Positions 1-10,893 of a stretch of DNA of 64,000 nucleotides are shown piece after piece. The stretch's first letter is position 1. Every line of letters begins with the position of its first letter. The notes under the pieces are model-generated. The model searched no databases. It was not told where the DNA came from and worked only from the letters and a program-made list of their open reading frames with translations. The translations under genes and the position numbers were made by a program. The stretch is taken from assembly GCF_963678975.1 (NCBI RefSeq), contig NC_089274.1, forward strand, positions 22,901,133-22,965,132. The letters run 5' to 3'. Origin of the DNA: Dysidea avara. Taxonomy: Eukaryota > Porifera > Demospongiae > Dictyoceratida > Dysideidae.

Positions 1-745
1 TGTAGCTCTGCGATCCCTAATCCGATTGGAACCAAATTTGCTACAGACGTGCCGGCCAGTTATGGGAGTCTACATACCAAATTTGAAGAAAATCGGTTCA
101 GCCATTTCCCAGATACGAGCGAACACAATTTCGTTTTAATTTCTTCGTTTTTTTCTTCTTCATTTCGCACACTTCGCAAAATCTGCCCTAAAACACGAAT
201 GCGTACTCGGATAGGGCTGCAATTTGGCACACTTGAAGGGCTGATTAAGGCAGATCTCAGTACCAACTTTGGTATGAATCAGATGAACATTCACGGAGTT
301 ATGACCGATTATGTGCGTAAAATAAGGTCGAAGGTCTATCACGCCTACAGGGTAAACCCCTTGGAGGAATGAGTTGAAAATTGATATGTAGATGGAGTAA
401 CCATCATAGGAGTGCCTTTCTGTGGTTTGAAAGGAATTGAGATAAAGACCATGGAGATATGATACAAAACCCAACCTGTGTCAAAATTACGCGATCGATT
501 TTTATGAATAAAAAAACTATTAGTTTTCACATCTACCAGGCAAACCGCTTAGAGCAATGAGCTGAAAATCAGTATGTAGCTGGAATAATCATCATAGAAA
601 GTCCTTGCAGTAGTACAGAAGAATCGGATTACAAAGCACTGAGTTATGATTCGAAAGGCAACTACGTGTAGCAAATGCGAGATCGAGATACTCTAATAGA
701 ACAGTCACCCTAATAGAGCATTCAGCTACGTTTATAACTTAGAAT
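1..745. repeat. Dispersed repeat, copy A (also at 16.56-17.05 kb)
   Basis: This non-coding stretch aligns by eye with 16,560-17,045. Both share a T-rich patch reading tttcgttttaatttcttcg, a tract ending ctacagggtaaacc, and a distal end that reads gatcgagatactctaatag. ORFs in it are short and have no family resemblance. The two copies are diverged, so this is an old interspersed element of unknown class. Its distal end carries the recurrent CTCTAATAGA motif described in the findings. Confidence 0.6.
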
Positions 746-779
746 TATATTACATTGCAAGATATTCTGTACGGAATTC

Positions 780-3020
780 AGCTACAAACAGTTAATCTGA
801 TAGACAATTCAGCTACATGCAAGTCACCCTGAAGAGAGTTCATCTAGAAACAAGTCATCCTGTATCAGCTAGAAGAAGTCACCTTGTAGAGAGTTCAGCT
901 ACAAAGAAACCATCATGTAGAGAGTTCAGCTGCAAACAAATCACCCTATAGAGAGTTCAGCTACGAACAGATCACCCTGTAGAGAGTTCAGCTACAACCA
1001 AATCACCCAGTAGAGAGTTCAGTTACAAAGAAACCACCATGTAGAGAGTTCAGCTGCAAACAAATCACCCTGTAGAGAAGATCAGCTAGAAGAAATCACC
1101 TTGTAGAGAGTTCAGCTACAAAGAAACCATCATGTAGAGAGTTCAGCTGAAAAAAATCAATCACTCTGTAGAGATTTCAGCTAGAAGAAGTCACCTTATA
1201 GAGAGTTCAGCTGCAAATAAATCACCCTGTAGAGAATTCAGCTACAAACAAACCACCCTGTAGAAAGATCAGCTAGAAGAAGTTACCTTGTAGATAGTTC
1301 AGCTACAAAGAAACCACCATGTAGAGAGTTCAACTGCAAACAAATCACCTGTAGAGAGTTCAGCTAGAAACAAGTCACCCTGTAGAGAGATCAGCTAGAA
1401 ACAAGTCACCCTGTAGAGAGTTCGGCTAGAAGAAGTCACATTGTAGAGAGTTCAGCTACAAAGAAACTACTATGTAGAGAGTTCAGTTGTAAACAAATCA
1501 TTGTGTAGAAAACTCAGCTACAAACAAAAATGCCCTGTAAAAAGAGCAGCTAGAATAAGTTACCTTGTAGAGAGTTCAGCTACAAAGAAACTACCATGTA
1601 GAGAGTTCAGCTGCAAACAAATCACCTGTAGAGAGTTAAGCTAGAAATAAGTCACCCTGTAGAGAGATCAGCTAGAAACAAGTCACCCTGTAGAGAGTTC
1701 AGGTAGAAGAAGTCACATTGTAGAGAGTCCAGCTACAAAGAAACTACCATATAGAGAGTTCAGCTGCAAACAAATCACCCTGTAGAGAACTCAGCTACAA
1801 ACAAATATGCCCTGTAAAAGATCAGCTAGAAGAAGTTACCTTGTAGAGAGTTCAGCTACAAAGAAACCACCATGTAGAGAGTTCAGCTGCAAACAAATCA
1901 CCTGTAGAGAGTTAAGCTAGAAACAAGTCACCCTGTAGAGAGATCAGCTAGAAACAAGTCACCCTGTAGAGAGTTCAGCTAGAAGAAGTCACATTGTAGA
2001 GAGTTCAGCTGCAAATAAATCACCCTGTAGAAAGTTCAGCTATGAACAGATCACCCTGTTGAGAGTTCAGTTAGAAACAAGTCATCCTGTAGAGAGATCA
2101 GCTAGAAGTATCACCTTGCAGAGAGTTCAGCTACAAACAAATCACCTGTAGAGAGTTCAGCTACAAACAAATCACTCTGTAGAGAGATCAGCTAGGTAGA
2201 GAGTTCAGCTATAAAGAAACCACAGAGTTCAGCTGCAAACAAATCACCTGTAGAGAGTTCAGCTAGAAACAAGCCACCCTGTAGAGAGATCAGCTAGAAA
2301 CAAGTCACCCTGTAGAGAGTTCAGGTAGAAGAAGTCACATTGTAGAGAGTTCAGCTACAAAGAAACTACCATGTAGAGAGTTCAGCTGTAAACAAATCAC
2401 CCTGTTGAGAACTCAGCTACAAACAAATATGCCCTGTAAAAAGATCAGATAGAATAAGTTACCTTGTAGGGAGTTCAGCTACAAACAAACCACCATGTAG
2501 AGAGTTCAGCTACAAACAAATCACCCAGTAGAAAGTTCAGCTGCAAACAAATCACCCTGTAGAGAGTTCAGCTACAAAGAAATCATCATGTAGAGAGTTC
2601 AGCTGCAAACAAATCATCCTGTAGAGAGTTCAGCTATGAAAAGATCACCCTGTAGAGAGTTCAGCTAGAAGAAGTCACCTTTTAGAGAGTTCAGCTAAAA
2701 AGCAACCACCATGTAGAGAGTTCAGCTGCAAACAAATCACCCTGTAGAGAATTCAGCTACAAACAAATCGCCTTGTAGAGAGACCAGCTAGAAACAAGTC
2801 ACCCTGTAGACAGATCAGCTATAAGAAGTTACCTTGTAGAGAGTTCAGCTGCAAACAAATCACCCTGTAGAGAATTCAACTACAAACAGATAACCCTGCA
2901 GAGAGTTCAGCTAGAGTCAAGATAACCCTGTAGAGAGAACCCTGTAGAGAGAATCCTGTAAAGAGTTCATCTACGTACAAGCAAATCACCCTGTAGAGAG
3001 TTCAGCTACATTTCAAGTCA
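780..3020. repeat. Minisatellite, about 31-bp unit, about 70 copies
   Basis: A unit close to tgtagagagttcagctacaa followed by acaaatcaccc repeats head to tail for about 2.2 kb. Sub-variants alternate (ctagaagaagtcacctt, ctgcaaacaaatcaccc, ctacaaagaaaccaccat), which gives a higher-order pattern. Some units are shortened by a few bases. There is no open frame through it. The end of repeat copy A leads directly into it, so the array may have grown from the tail of that element. Confidence 0.9.
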
Positions 3021-3159
3021 CCCAGGCTGCAAATTATGCTGTGGGGATTAATTGACATGTAATAAATATATGCATTATATATATAATTTGTACATTTACT
3101 GATAAAATCAGAATGAGTTAAAGTATTTATAAAATCTGCTTCTTTTCTTTTTCCTGTGG

Positions 3160-3575
3160 TAAAGAAAAAAATATAGGTTAAAAAGCCCCAAAGCTGGCCA
3201 TAGGCCGGCTTTGGGGTATACAAATACAAAAAGAAGTGAAATCTAATCAAAAACAGCCAAGCTGTAAAAAAAGGAGTGCGGCCCTTGAAAAGGCTATGGT
3301 GAAAAAAGATGTGAAATCCAAGGTGGCGGCCAAGAAATGGCTGTGATGGTAGGTTAATGGTAAAAATTGTAATAACGACAATTCAGGTGAATTTTGTGCC
3401 AAGACCAAGCGGCACCAAATTCACCTGAATTGTCGTTATTAAAATTTTTACCATTAACCTACCATCACAGCCATTTCTTGCCCGCCACCTTGGATTTCAC
3501 ATCTTTTTTCACCATAGCCTTTTCAAGGGCCGCACTCCTTTTTTTACAGCTTGGCTGTTTTTGATTAGATAAATT
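3160..3575. mobile_element. Foldback (palindromic) element, copy 1
   Basis: The arms at about 3241-3400 and 3411-3570 are near-perfect reverse complements around a 10-base loop. A second, smaller hairpin, ccccaaagctggccatagg, sits just outside the left arm at about 3184-3217. The arms carry landmarks such as cagccaagctgt and ggtggcggccaagaaatgg, which recur in the copies near 13.3-13.8, 17.4-17.8 and 44.5-44.7 kb. It has no coding capacity, so it is a non-autonomous foldback transposon or MITE. No target-site duplication was assigned. Confidence 0.85.
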
Positions 3576-3613
3576 TAGCATGAAACTTGATATCCTCTAT
3601 AGTCAATTTGCAA

Positions 3614-3940
3614 TCACCCAACTCCATGTTTTTCCTTAATTAGGCCAGCTGCCAAAAAATCTAGTAACACTGAAATGTTCTTCTTAAGCCTTAGGGGTGT
3701 ACAAGGGCTTAGATTCCTTATCAAGCACTTTGCAAAACTTGCTACAAAACACAAGTATATAACTTGATTACCTTCAACTTTAGCACAAAAAGAGTGTATC
3801 AAATGGTACGGTAGTACTGTTTAAGTAGGAATTGCCCTGAAGATTTCACGCTCCACCCAAAATTCCATCTTTAAAAATCATCCAGAGATATTTTATGCGA
3901 TAAAAATCACCTTTACGGAATAGTACTAGTTTATAATGTA
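3614..3940. other. No gene seen; repeat-derived sequence
   Basis: The 3720-3790 part (tttgcaaaacttgctacaaaacac) resembles the dispersed repeat at 16.7 kb. The phrase ggtacggtagtactgtttaag near 3804 recurs near 14,203, with similar text after it. The ORFs here are short and read as chance. Confidence 0.4.
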
Positions 3941-3943
3941 CAA

Positions 3944-4758
3944 GTTTAAGGAAAAATTTGGAATTGTAAGTTCAATTAGGGATCATAGAAAAAAAAAGCT
4001 GGGAAACAAGAGAGGTCACTTACACCTGCAGATATACTAGTGAACATTTAATCCCTAATTCAGTCTTGGTCTTTCTATGATCCCTAATTGAACTTAAAAT
4101 TCCAAATTTTTCCTTAAATCTGTTTACTTTTTTTGAAACATTATTATGACTGGTAAACCCACACATCTACCGCATCAAAAGAAAGGATGGCGCCAGAATT
4201 AATATTCTTGTCTGAATGCGCCCCAGCTATCAAATACTGCTTCGAAAGTGCAGTGGTCACTACGCTTCGCGTTTAGCCCGTTACACAGCGCTACAGATGA
4301 AAAACAGTAGAAGAAGGCTTCAAGAAGTGCCTCTGCAACAATGCAGTCACTACAAAAATACGACGATTTGCATGCTCCCAACTATCAATTACTGCCTTGA
4401 AAGTGCAGCGGCCATTACACTTCGCTTTCAGCTATTTACAAAGCATCACAAACAAAGAACATCAATCCAGTCACCATGGAAACTACGGACGATTCCCATT
4501 TACAAACGTACTTTAGGGAAACCATGCATCACACTACCACGAATTGACACCTTGGACTGTCAGCAAAAAGAAATGGGACACAAAGGAGGACAAAGGTAAG
4601 TCAATGATGCGTGCATTGTACGTACTGCAGTATGCCAAAAGGTACATCTCGGGACAAAGTGATGTCGAACAGTGAAAAAATCAAGCCCATAACCTTACCT
4701 GTTATCGAGTTACGCTTGCCTGAAGGCATCAGGCAGGCAGGCAGGCAGGCAGGCAGGT

Positions 4759-4789
<31 letters not shown>

Positions 4790-5040
4790 CATTAGAAAAT
4801 TCCATTTAAAAAAAATTTATGTAGCAACTTGACAGAAATGTTTCAGGTCGATCTGAAGACACTTTTGGGTTTGATTTTACCCAACCAATACAGTCATGTT
4901 GTTGTGAGGAAAAATCAAGGCAGGTTTTTGGGTTATATTATATCACAGGCCACGCCCATTCCTTCAATGTTCCTACTATACAGTACTATCATACTGTATG
5001 ATAGTTCTATAGATTCCACATTTTAAAAACTTTTCTGTAT
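3944..5040 (+). repeat. Composite interspersed repeat with internal foldback
   Basis: The left part is a foldback: aaggaaaaatttggaatt near 3949 pairs with its complement ending near 4119. The body then runs through phrases that recur in other copies: cattattatgactggtaaac, ccagctatcaaatactgc, tgggacacaaaggagg and gtagcaact, and ends with tactatcatactgtatgata. Partial copies lie at 15.70-16.10, 26.04-26.66 and 54.24-55.04 kb, and an inverted tail lies at about 37.93-38.17 kb. The 127-codon ORF at 4216 runs through repeat text and is not conserved as protein between copies. Confidence 0.65.
4731..4791. repeat. GGCA tetranucleotide microsatellite
   Basis: About 15 head-to-tail GGCA units with one interruption (ggtag), inside the composite repeat. 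Other copies of that repeat have different simple sequence at this point, so the array probably grew after insertion. Confidence 0.9.
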
Positions 5041-5177
5041 GGCAGGTTATATAGAGCCGGTACCGGTGTTGCACTGTTTTGCTGGCTATTTTGCCGGCAG
5101 TAGAGGGTATAATACTGAGAATGTTACGTGCATTAAAAAAAAACTTGTACAAAAAGCCTAAGAAAGCAAAAAAAAAG

Positions 5178-5310
5178 TTGCCTCAGCTTGGGGCTTGAAT
5201 CCTATCATCCGTACTCATGGTCCATACTCGTAACCACTGTTCCACTGGTGCCGGAACTACCGACTTGCTTTAGTTTCTACCTTATAGCTAAATGTCCAAC
5301 TGAAGTGAAG
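5178..5310 (-). repeat. tRNA-derived SINE, copy 1
   Basis: On the minus strand an A-box-like stretch (agtggaacagtggttacgag) is followed by a B box, GGATTCAAGCC, at about 5190-5200. The same arrangement occurs at 17.08-17.16 and 44.18-44.26 kb. All three are followed by a shared non-tRNA body containing tttctaccttata or a close variant. The length and flanks fit a SINE and not a functional tRNA. Confidence 0.65.
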
Positions 5311-5534
5311 AAGAAATCAAAGCTGAACGCGACCCTAACCCTAACGCTAATACTACTTGTCACGTGCCCTAAAGTACAAGACTCGAGGCAAATTACTGGT
5401 CGTGTGCCCTAAAGTTGAATACTCGGGGCATACTACTATGCCGGCACAATAGCCGTTCGTGCTTGTTAACCGATACAGGCACAAATATCCACTATGCTTC
5501 TGTATAGCTATACAGCTGTAGTACCCACGCAGAT

Positions 5535-5720
5535 ATGCATTGCTACAATCACTTGATCTCATCTGTGACAGTACTGAAAGTAGCAGAGCAACAACTTTGG
5601 CTTAAGAAAGTGCATAGATGGTGCACGTGTACATTGTGTTGTTGACAGTTGAAAACATTAAAGAGTCATCTGTTTTCCAGCTGTTATCCCCCCCCCCATA
5701 CTATTCCAGCAGTATTGTAT
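5535..5720 (+). pseudogene. Broken PLC fragment (PH-domain exon, intron, next exon)
   Basis: This stretch is homologous to PLC exons 9 and 10 at 43.1-43.36 kb, including the short intron between them. The phrases caatcacttgatct, gagcaacaactttggctt, ttgttgacagttgaaaacat and gtcatctgttttccag occur in the same order. An insertion after gacagt breaks the reading frame, part of the second exon is missing, and a C-run has expanded (ttatcccccccccccat). It is a genomic duplication, because the intron is present, and not a processed copy. Its flanks are unrelated repeats. Confidence 0.8.
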
Positions 5721-6366
5721 TTTTTTCCTTTCATTGTGGGTATAGTTTGTACAGTTTCTCACTGCAATATATGGTTAGCTATGACATGTTATAACTCTTC
5801 ATCTGCATGACTTCACTAAATTTGATATTTGATTTTGATAACATGATTATATAGTAAGTTCTATTGTATATAAATGCAATAGAACACGATAATGCTACAT
5901 TTTGAAAGTTGACTAGCTATTATAGACTATTCTTAGTCTAAGTTTATCATTGTATAGAGCTAGGTTTACCGCACAGAGTAATAAAATTAATGTCAAGACT
6001 GACTAGATTCAACTATACAATTGGGGAAGTTCTAAATTTTCTGTGGCATGCACACACTTAATTGGGTATAGCAGGATGCATGTTCCACCATTATGAATTC
6101 TGAGATTGAATCTGGTACAATTTTCACTAAAAATCTTTAGATCAAATTGAGCCAAAATCCCCACTATGTATAATCCCCTAGTAATCCTGGGAGTGGGTAG
6201 CTAAAATGTAATGAAACAAGGGAGGTTGCTTACACCAGCTACTTGCACCAACTTTAGTCATGGCTAGACTGAAGTAGGGAATACTGGTATAAGGTCTAGG
6301 CAATGGCTCTCCAAAGGAAATTTTGAAAATTAACCTTTTAAGATTAAATTTGGCACAATTTGTATA

Positions 6367-6510
6367 GGTAATCACACACATTTTCATGCAATTAGGGAAT
6401 AATTGTACGAGTAACAGTCAAAATTGCACGAGTAGAAGCCGAGTGCAATTTTGGCTGTTACGAGTACAATTATTCCATAATTGCATGAAAATGCGTGTGA
6501 TTGCCTACTA
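6367..6510. repeat. Palindromic MITE-like hairpin
   Basis: Arms reading gtaatcacacacattttcat and cagtcaaaattgcac on the left are mirrored as gtgcaattttggctgtt and atgaaaatgcgtgtgattgc on the right. The central loop is about 13 bases. It is non-coding. No clear target duplication was found. Confidence 0.75.
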
Positions 6511-6526
6511 ATCACATAGTGATCAC

Positions 6527-7001
6527 CAGCGTTGAAACCGGGTCGGGTCAACCGGGTCACATTTTCTCCCGGTCTAACCCGGATTGGATCACGTGAGAAA
6601 CGAAATTGCTCGTTTGACGATGTGGAAACTTATAAACGCTATCGAGAAGCTCTTTCGTGAGCCACGCCCACTTATCGCGTTACAAACATACGTTCAGCCA
6701 CGCCCATTTATTAGTAAGTGCAGTATGTAGCACGAAACTGAGGGTATCTATGGTGAGGGGTAGCTATTGTTAATAGGTGATGACCCTTTTTTTTTTTTTT
6801 TTTTTTTGGTCTTCAATCTACAGCTAGGCTGAAGTTGCAATATTTACTCAACACGAATCGAACGCTCAAAACGTAGTCTCGCTCGCTCGAGACTAGCCGA
6901 AACATAGCTCTTATATCGCACGCCTCGGCTTTAATTAATCCGGGTCACATCCGGGTCTGTGGGTTATCCGGGTCAGCAGTAGTGACCCGGTTTCAACGTT
7001 G
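6527..7001 (-). mobile_element. hAT-like MITE, copy 1 (inverted relative to copy 2)
   Basis: The terminal inverted repeats are CAGCGTTGAAACCGGGTC on the left and its partner starting CAACGTTG on the right. They are flanked by an 8-bp duplication, gtgatcac at 6519-6526 and gtgaccac at 7002-7009, with one mismatch. Several GACCCGG/CCGGGTC motifs lie just inside the ends. The interior matches copy 2 in the opposite orientation, including a T-tract at about 6786-6807, where copy 2 has about 10 A. An 8-bp duplication and CA-starting ends fit the hAT superfamily. There is no transposase. Confidence 0.85.
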
Positions 7002-7203
7002 GTGACCACCCTTCATGGTTTGTAGTACACATCTATCCAGTTACCCGTTCTATGTGGCCATTAACTTCTACCAGGTGATTGCATCATCCTTTTTTGTATT
7101 ACATCATTTCTTGTTGCACTTAAAAAGGCTTCTGTTATTCTGCTATTTTATTGGCTACTTTACAGTGCAATTACAGAAACAAGGCCATGCGATTTGGGAT
7201 TAA

Positions 7204-8026
7204 TTGCACTCCTACTATTGAGACTAATGTATGGCAAATTAAACCACTATGTGATTATAAGGTGAAATTTATTTGAAAGTTTAGTAATTACTGAGCTAGC
7301 TAAACAGAAATAGTCTAGGTCTAAAACATAAGTATTGCAGAATATTTAAGCCTGGTGCATGATTTTCATCTCCAAATAATTTCTAGCCATGTGCATTAAC
7401 TAGGATGTGGGATAGAATCAGTAACTCAGCTTAGAACAGGTGTTGTAGTTGTTTAAACTGATAAACAGTGTTTACTAATTATGCTACTCTTGACTGTTTT
7501 ATTAGACTATCTCAATCTCTGAATATAGAGGGGCTCTAAACCACCATGTTCCCCTTGTGCTATATCTGTGTGGGTAGCAATTTGCTAGAGACAGCCCCAC
7601 CCCCCTCCCCCATCCCTACTTATGGAGAATCTCCATAATCTTATCACATTTGCATTGTTAGATTCTGATGGTATTTCACTTTGGGAAGGATAATCATGAT
7701 GGCTGGTTGCCTCGTTGTGTCACCATCAGAGTTTCCTCCAAGAGCACAGAATATGTATAATAAACAATAAAGCATGAGGAAAATTTTGATACAAAAGGGA
7801 TTCCAGCTCAATGATAACACCATAACAAAATCTGTTGCTCCTAGGAAACAACTTGCTAGTGGGACTATTTACACAAAAATGGAATCACTTGTAAACAACC
7901 AAAACATTGTTTTGATTTTTAAGGGTATTGAAGATGTGCTTGTATGCCAATTAAGTTTTAAGAGGGCTCACGTACTATATGTAAATCCTTTCCTGTGAGT
8001 TTTATGGTACTATAAATTGTTGTGCG
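7204..8026. other. Intergenic sequence, no gene recognised
   Basis: AT-rich unique-looking sequence lies between the two inverted MITE copies. It has only short chance ORFs (for example 7774-7998, without homology or splice context). Confidence 0.5.
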
Positions 8027-8035
8027 GTACTACAT

Positions 8036-8556
8036 CAACGTTGAAACCGGGTCACTACTGCTGACCCGGATGACCCACTGACCCGGATAGCAATCTGGGT
8101 CAGACCCGGATTTGACCCGGATGTGACCCGGATTGATTAAAGCCAAGACGTGTTTCGGCTAGTCTCGAGTGAGCGAACGAGTCTACATTTTGAGCGTTCG
8201 ATTCGTGTTGAGTAAATATTGCAACTTCAGCCTAGCTGTAGGTTGAAGACCAAAAAAAAAAGGGTCTTCACCTACTGACAATAGCTACCCCTCACCATAG
8301 ATACCCTCAATTTCGTGCTACATACTGCACTTACTAACAAATGAGCGTGGCTGAGCTTATGTTGGTAATGCGATAAGTGGGCGTGGCTCACGAAAGAGCT
8401 ACGCGATAGCGTTTATAAGTTCCAGGTCGTCAAACGAACAATTTCGTTTCTCACGTGATCCAATCCGGGTCAGACCCGGATAACTTGCAAACCGGGTCAG
8501 ACCCGGATGACCCGGAGAAAATGTGACCCGGATGACCCGACCCGGTTTCAACGCTG
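8036..8556 (+). mobile_element. hAT-like MITE, copy 2
   Basis: It is bounded by CAACGTTGAAACCGGGTC on the left and the complement of CAGCGTTGAAACC on the right. An exact 8-bp target duplication, tactacat, lies at 8028-8035 and 8557-8564. It is about 45 bp longer than copy 1 because of extra CCGGGTCAGACCC-type subterminal units. It shares the interior landmarks cttcagcctagctgta, ataccctca and gtgggcgtggct with copy 1. Those subterminal units are probable transposase binding sites by analogy with hAT elements (inference). Confidence 0.9.
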
Positions 8557-8564
8557 TACTACAT

Positions 8565-10440
8565 GCTGTTACTCACTCACTTTTGTGCTACCAAACTTTG
8601 TGTGTGAGGTTTCTGCTGAACCTTAGGAATCTGCATTTCAAAGGGGTGGGTCCCTCCCTGTGCCCCTGTGAATGGAATAATCTGTGGACTTCAAGGATAT
8701 TTCTTATATAAACATCTTTAATACCATTGTTTTACAATTTAAATGACACCTCAAGGAGAAAAAGATGTATTTTAGTGCATTTTAATACAACAATGGCTGC
8801 AATAATCTCTAAAGGTCATATTTGTGATGGCACCATATCAAAAATAAATGCCATACAGGGTATGAGTTGTGTAGGAAGTTTCATAATTTATTTTAACAAA
8901 TAACACAATCTGTGTACCACACCTGGCTGCTCTACTAAAATAAAAAGAAAACAATTAAACTTCTTATGAGGGACCATCCAGTTCTGATGACTCTTTTCAG
9001 GAATGGATAGAAGCCCGTAAGGAGCTCAGATACAAACCCCAACTTTCAAGACAAGTATTGTACAATGTCCTTTGTTTCAAGGATCCTTAAAGAGAGATGT
9101 TATATACTGCTTGTGCATAGTTTCAAACAAACAATTAACCAAAACTGCATGTACAAACCTTAGCAACTGAACACATGATAAAATTGATTGGCATTAACAT
9201 AATTGCAGCCATTTCTTAGTCACAAACTTCAGGTGTTTGAAGGCCATCAGGGCCATAGCCAGACCTTTATCTGAGTAGGTTCTTTTAGTACAAAAGGTGG
9301 ACCTTTTTATATGGTAGCTATGATGTATGATTACATCAGGGTGTGCGAAGGACACCCAGCATGTGAAGCATATAAGGGGGTCTGGGGGCATGCTCCCCCA
9401 GGGAATTTTTTTGAAAATAGATACTAAAAGGTTGAATTTGGTAGCATTTCAGTCAATAAAAACAACACAACTTTTAGGCAGCAAATTCAAACTCAAGACC
9501 AGCTATATGGATGATATCTGGCAAAGTATCTCTGCTGCTACTGCATGTAGTTGTACCATCTGTGCAATTATATCATCATGTTCCCATTACCTATGAAGCC
9601 ACTGATCTGGTCCGCTCCAGGAGCTCGTAATAAAGCTACATATATATAGAGTACTTATTTTATTACATCATGTATTATATACTATTTATATCTCAGATAT
9701 ACCATCTGCGTCTAAATGTATTGGAATGTTACAGCAAATATGGATGGGAAAGCCTGTGCATTCTCTCAGCAGAGGTAGTGGAACAAGCCAAAGAGTACTT
9801 TAAGACATGTACAGTGACATTGCATGTAATTGAAACATGGATGTTATTCATGGGGTCAAGCCCCCAAGGCCAAGACAATCTCAGTATGCATATTTTGCAA
9901 TACATTAAGTACTTACATACAGCTTTTAAAGAAAATGTAAATGTGACTGTTCTCTTAGAGTGGTTGACTTACAGTGGTTGGCTGTTCTATTAGAGTATCT
10001 CGATCTTGCATTTCAAGTACTGAATAAGCTACTCGGAGCATTTAATTTAGCTTGACATTGCATGTACTTATTAGTGGTATTCAGTAAACTGTAGCCATAG
10101 ATATTAGAGTCTCTCTAATATCTATGCTGTAGCTAATTGGACTGAAATTTGGACTTGTATACTAAACTTGCAGACCTTTTACTGAAATTGTGGACTTCTT
10201 TCCCAAGGGGGGGGTTCTTCAAAAAACCCCTGGCTATGGGCCTGCATGCATGGCCTTACCTTTTTACAGCTTGGCAGTTTTTGGATGATTATTATTTTCA
10301 TTATCAAATCATTGTGGTGAATATATCAGTATTAGATTAAATTGATTGTCATTTAAACCTGCCAATGAGCTAGCTATAATTATATGCACATTTTAAGTAT
10401 TTTTTTGCATAATACATTATATGCAAATGGTGTGGTACCG
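8565..10440. other. Intergenic, mostly old repeat sequence
   Basis: No gene is supported. Positions 9330-9455 are a relic of the element at 62.3-63.2 kb in opposite orientation: both share cagcatgtgaagcat, gtctgggggcatg and aaaatagat. The CTCTATTAGAG-type motif occurs at 9981-10005. A tract reading atattagagtctctctaatat near 10,100-10,120 is a small palindrome. The 107-codon ORF at 9670-9993 runs through this motif-bearing repeat and has no family resemblance. Confidence 0.5.
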
Positions 10441-10452
10441 GACTTAAAGTAC

Positions 10453-10870
10453 TTAAAATAAGTCAAGATATGATACCATCATCATCAGTTTACTTAGTCT
10501 ATCAACATCAATATCAACTTTATCATCACAATTCACATGTATTTCAACTGGAGAAGTTACAGCATCTTGATGCTGACTACCTACTAAAGCTTGGCTTGTG
10601 TTAGCAGGTTTAAGCCAACATGTTATTTTTTGTTTATACACTTTATTGCTGTCATTACACTCATCACCAGCTATGTGATCATCATCAACATGATCATCTT
10701 CAGTTAATTCACAAGTTTCAGGAACTGTCGGTAAACTAAATTTACAAGATGTTTGAAATTCTGGTGGACACGTTCCACTAGCAGAAGCATCCCTAAAGCT
10801 GAGTTTCTTAATAGTCCAACATGAGATATTGATTTTCCACCAGGTGTCCGTAGAGGGATGTATTGTATAC
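10453..10870 (-). pseudogene. Duplicate of the last PLC exon (end of C2 domain and C-tail)
   Basis: The minus strand reproduces PLC exon 29 (51,601-52,007), including the upstream acceptor ...gcag before gtatac. Early sequence matches ccctctacg.acacctgg and tctcatgttggacta. A 16-base deletion follows. After it the frame of PLC resumes as SASGTCPPEFQ, PTVPET, ITCWLKPAN and VEIHV, corresponding to [26 protein letters not shown] and VEIHI in the intact gene. The acidic tail has diverged but is open to a stop at about 10453. Together with the piece at 13,430-13,530 it derives from a minus-strand PLC paralogue whose preceding exon is inverted and nonsense-mutated, so the locus looks dead. A short expressed remnant cannot be excluded. 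Confidence 0.8.
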
Positions 10871-10893
10871 CTGCACAGTATATAAATACACAT

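Noticed and set aside
780..3020. CRISPR-like array of about 31-bp repeats
   Set aside because: Units are contiguous without unique spacers, and the surrounding DNA is animal in character; it is a minisatellite.
4216..4599. 127-codon ORF as a gene
   Set aside because: It lies in a dispersed composite repeat, and the frame is not kept in the copies at 26 and 54 kb.
10453..10893. 146-codon minus-strand ORF as an independent gene
   Set aside because: It starts in intron text and reads the first part of a duplicated PLC exon out of frame; explained as a pseudogene piece.
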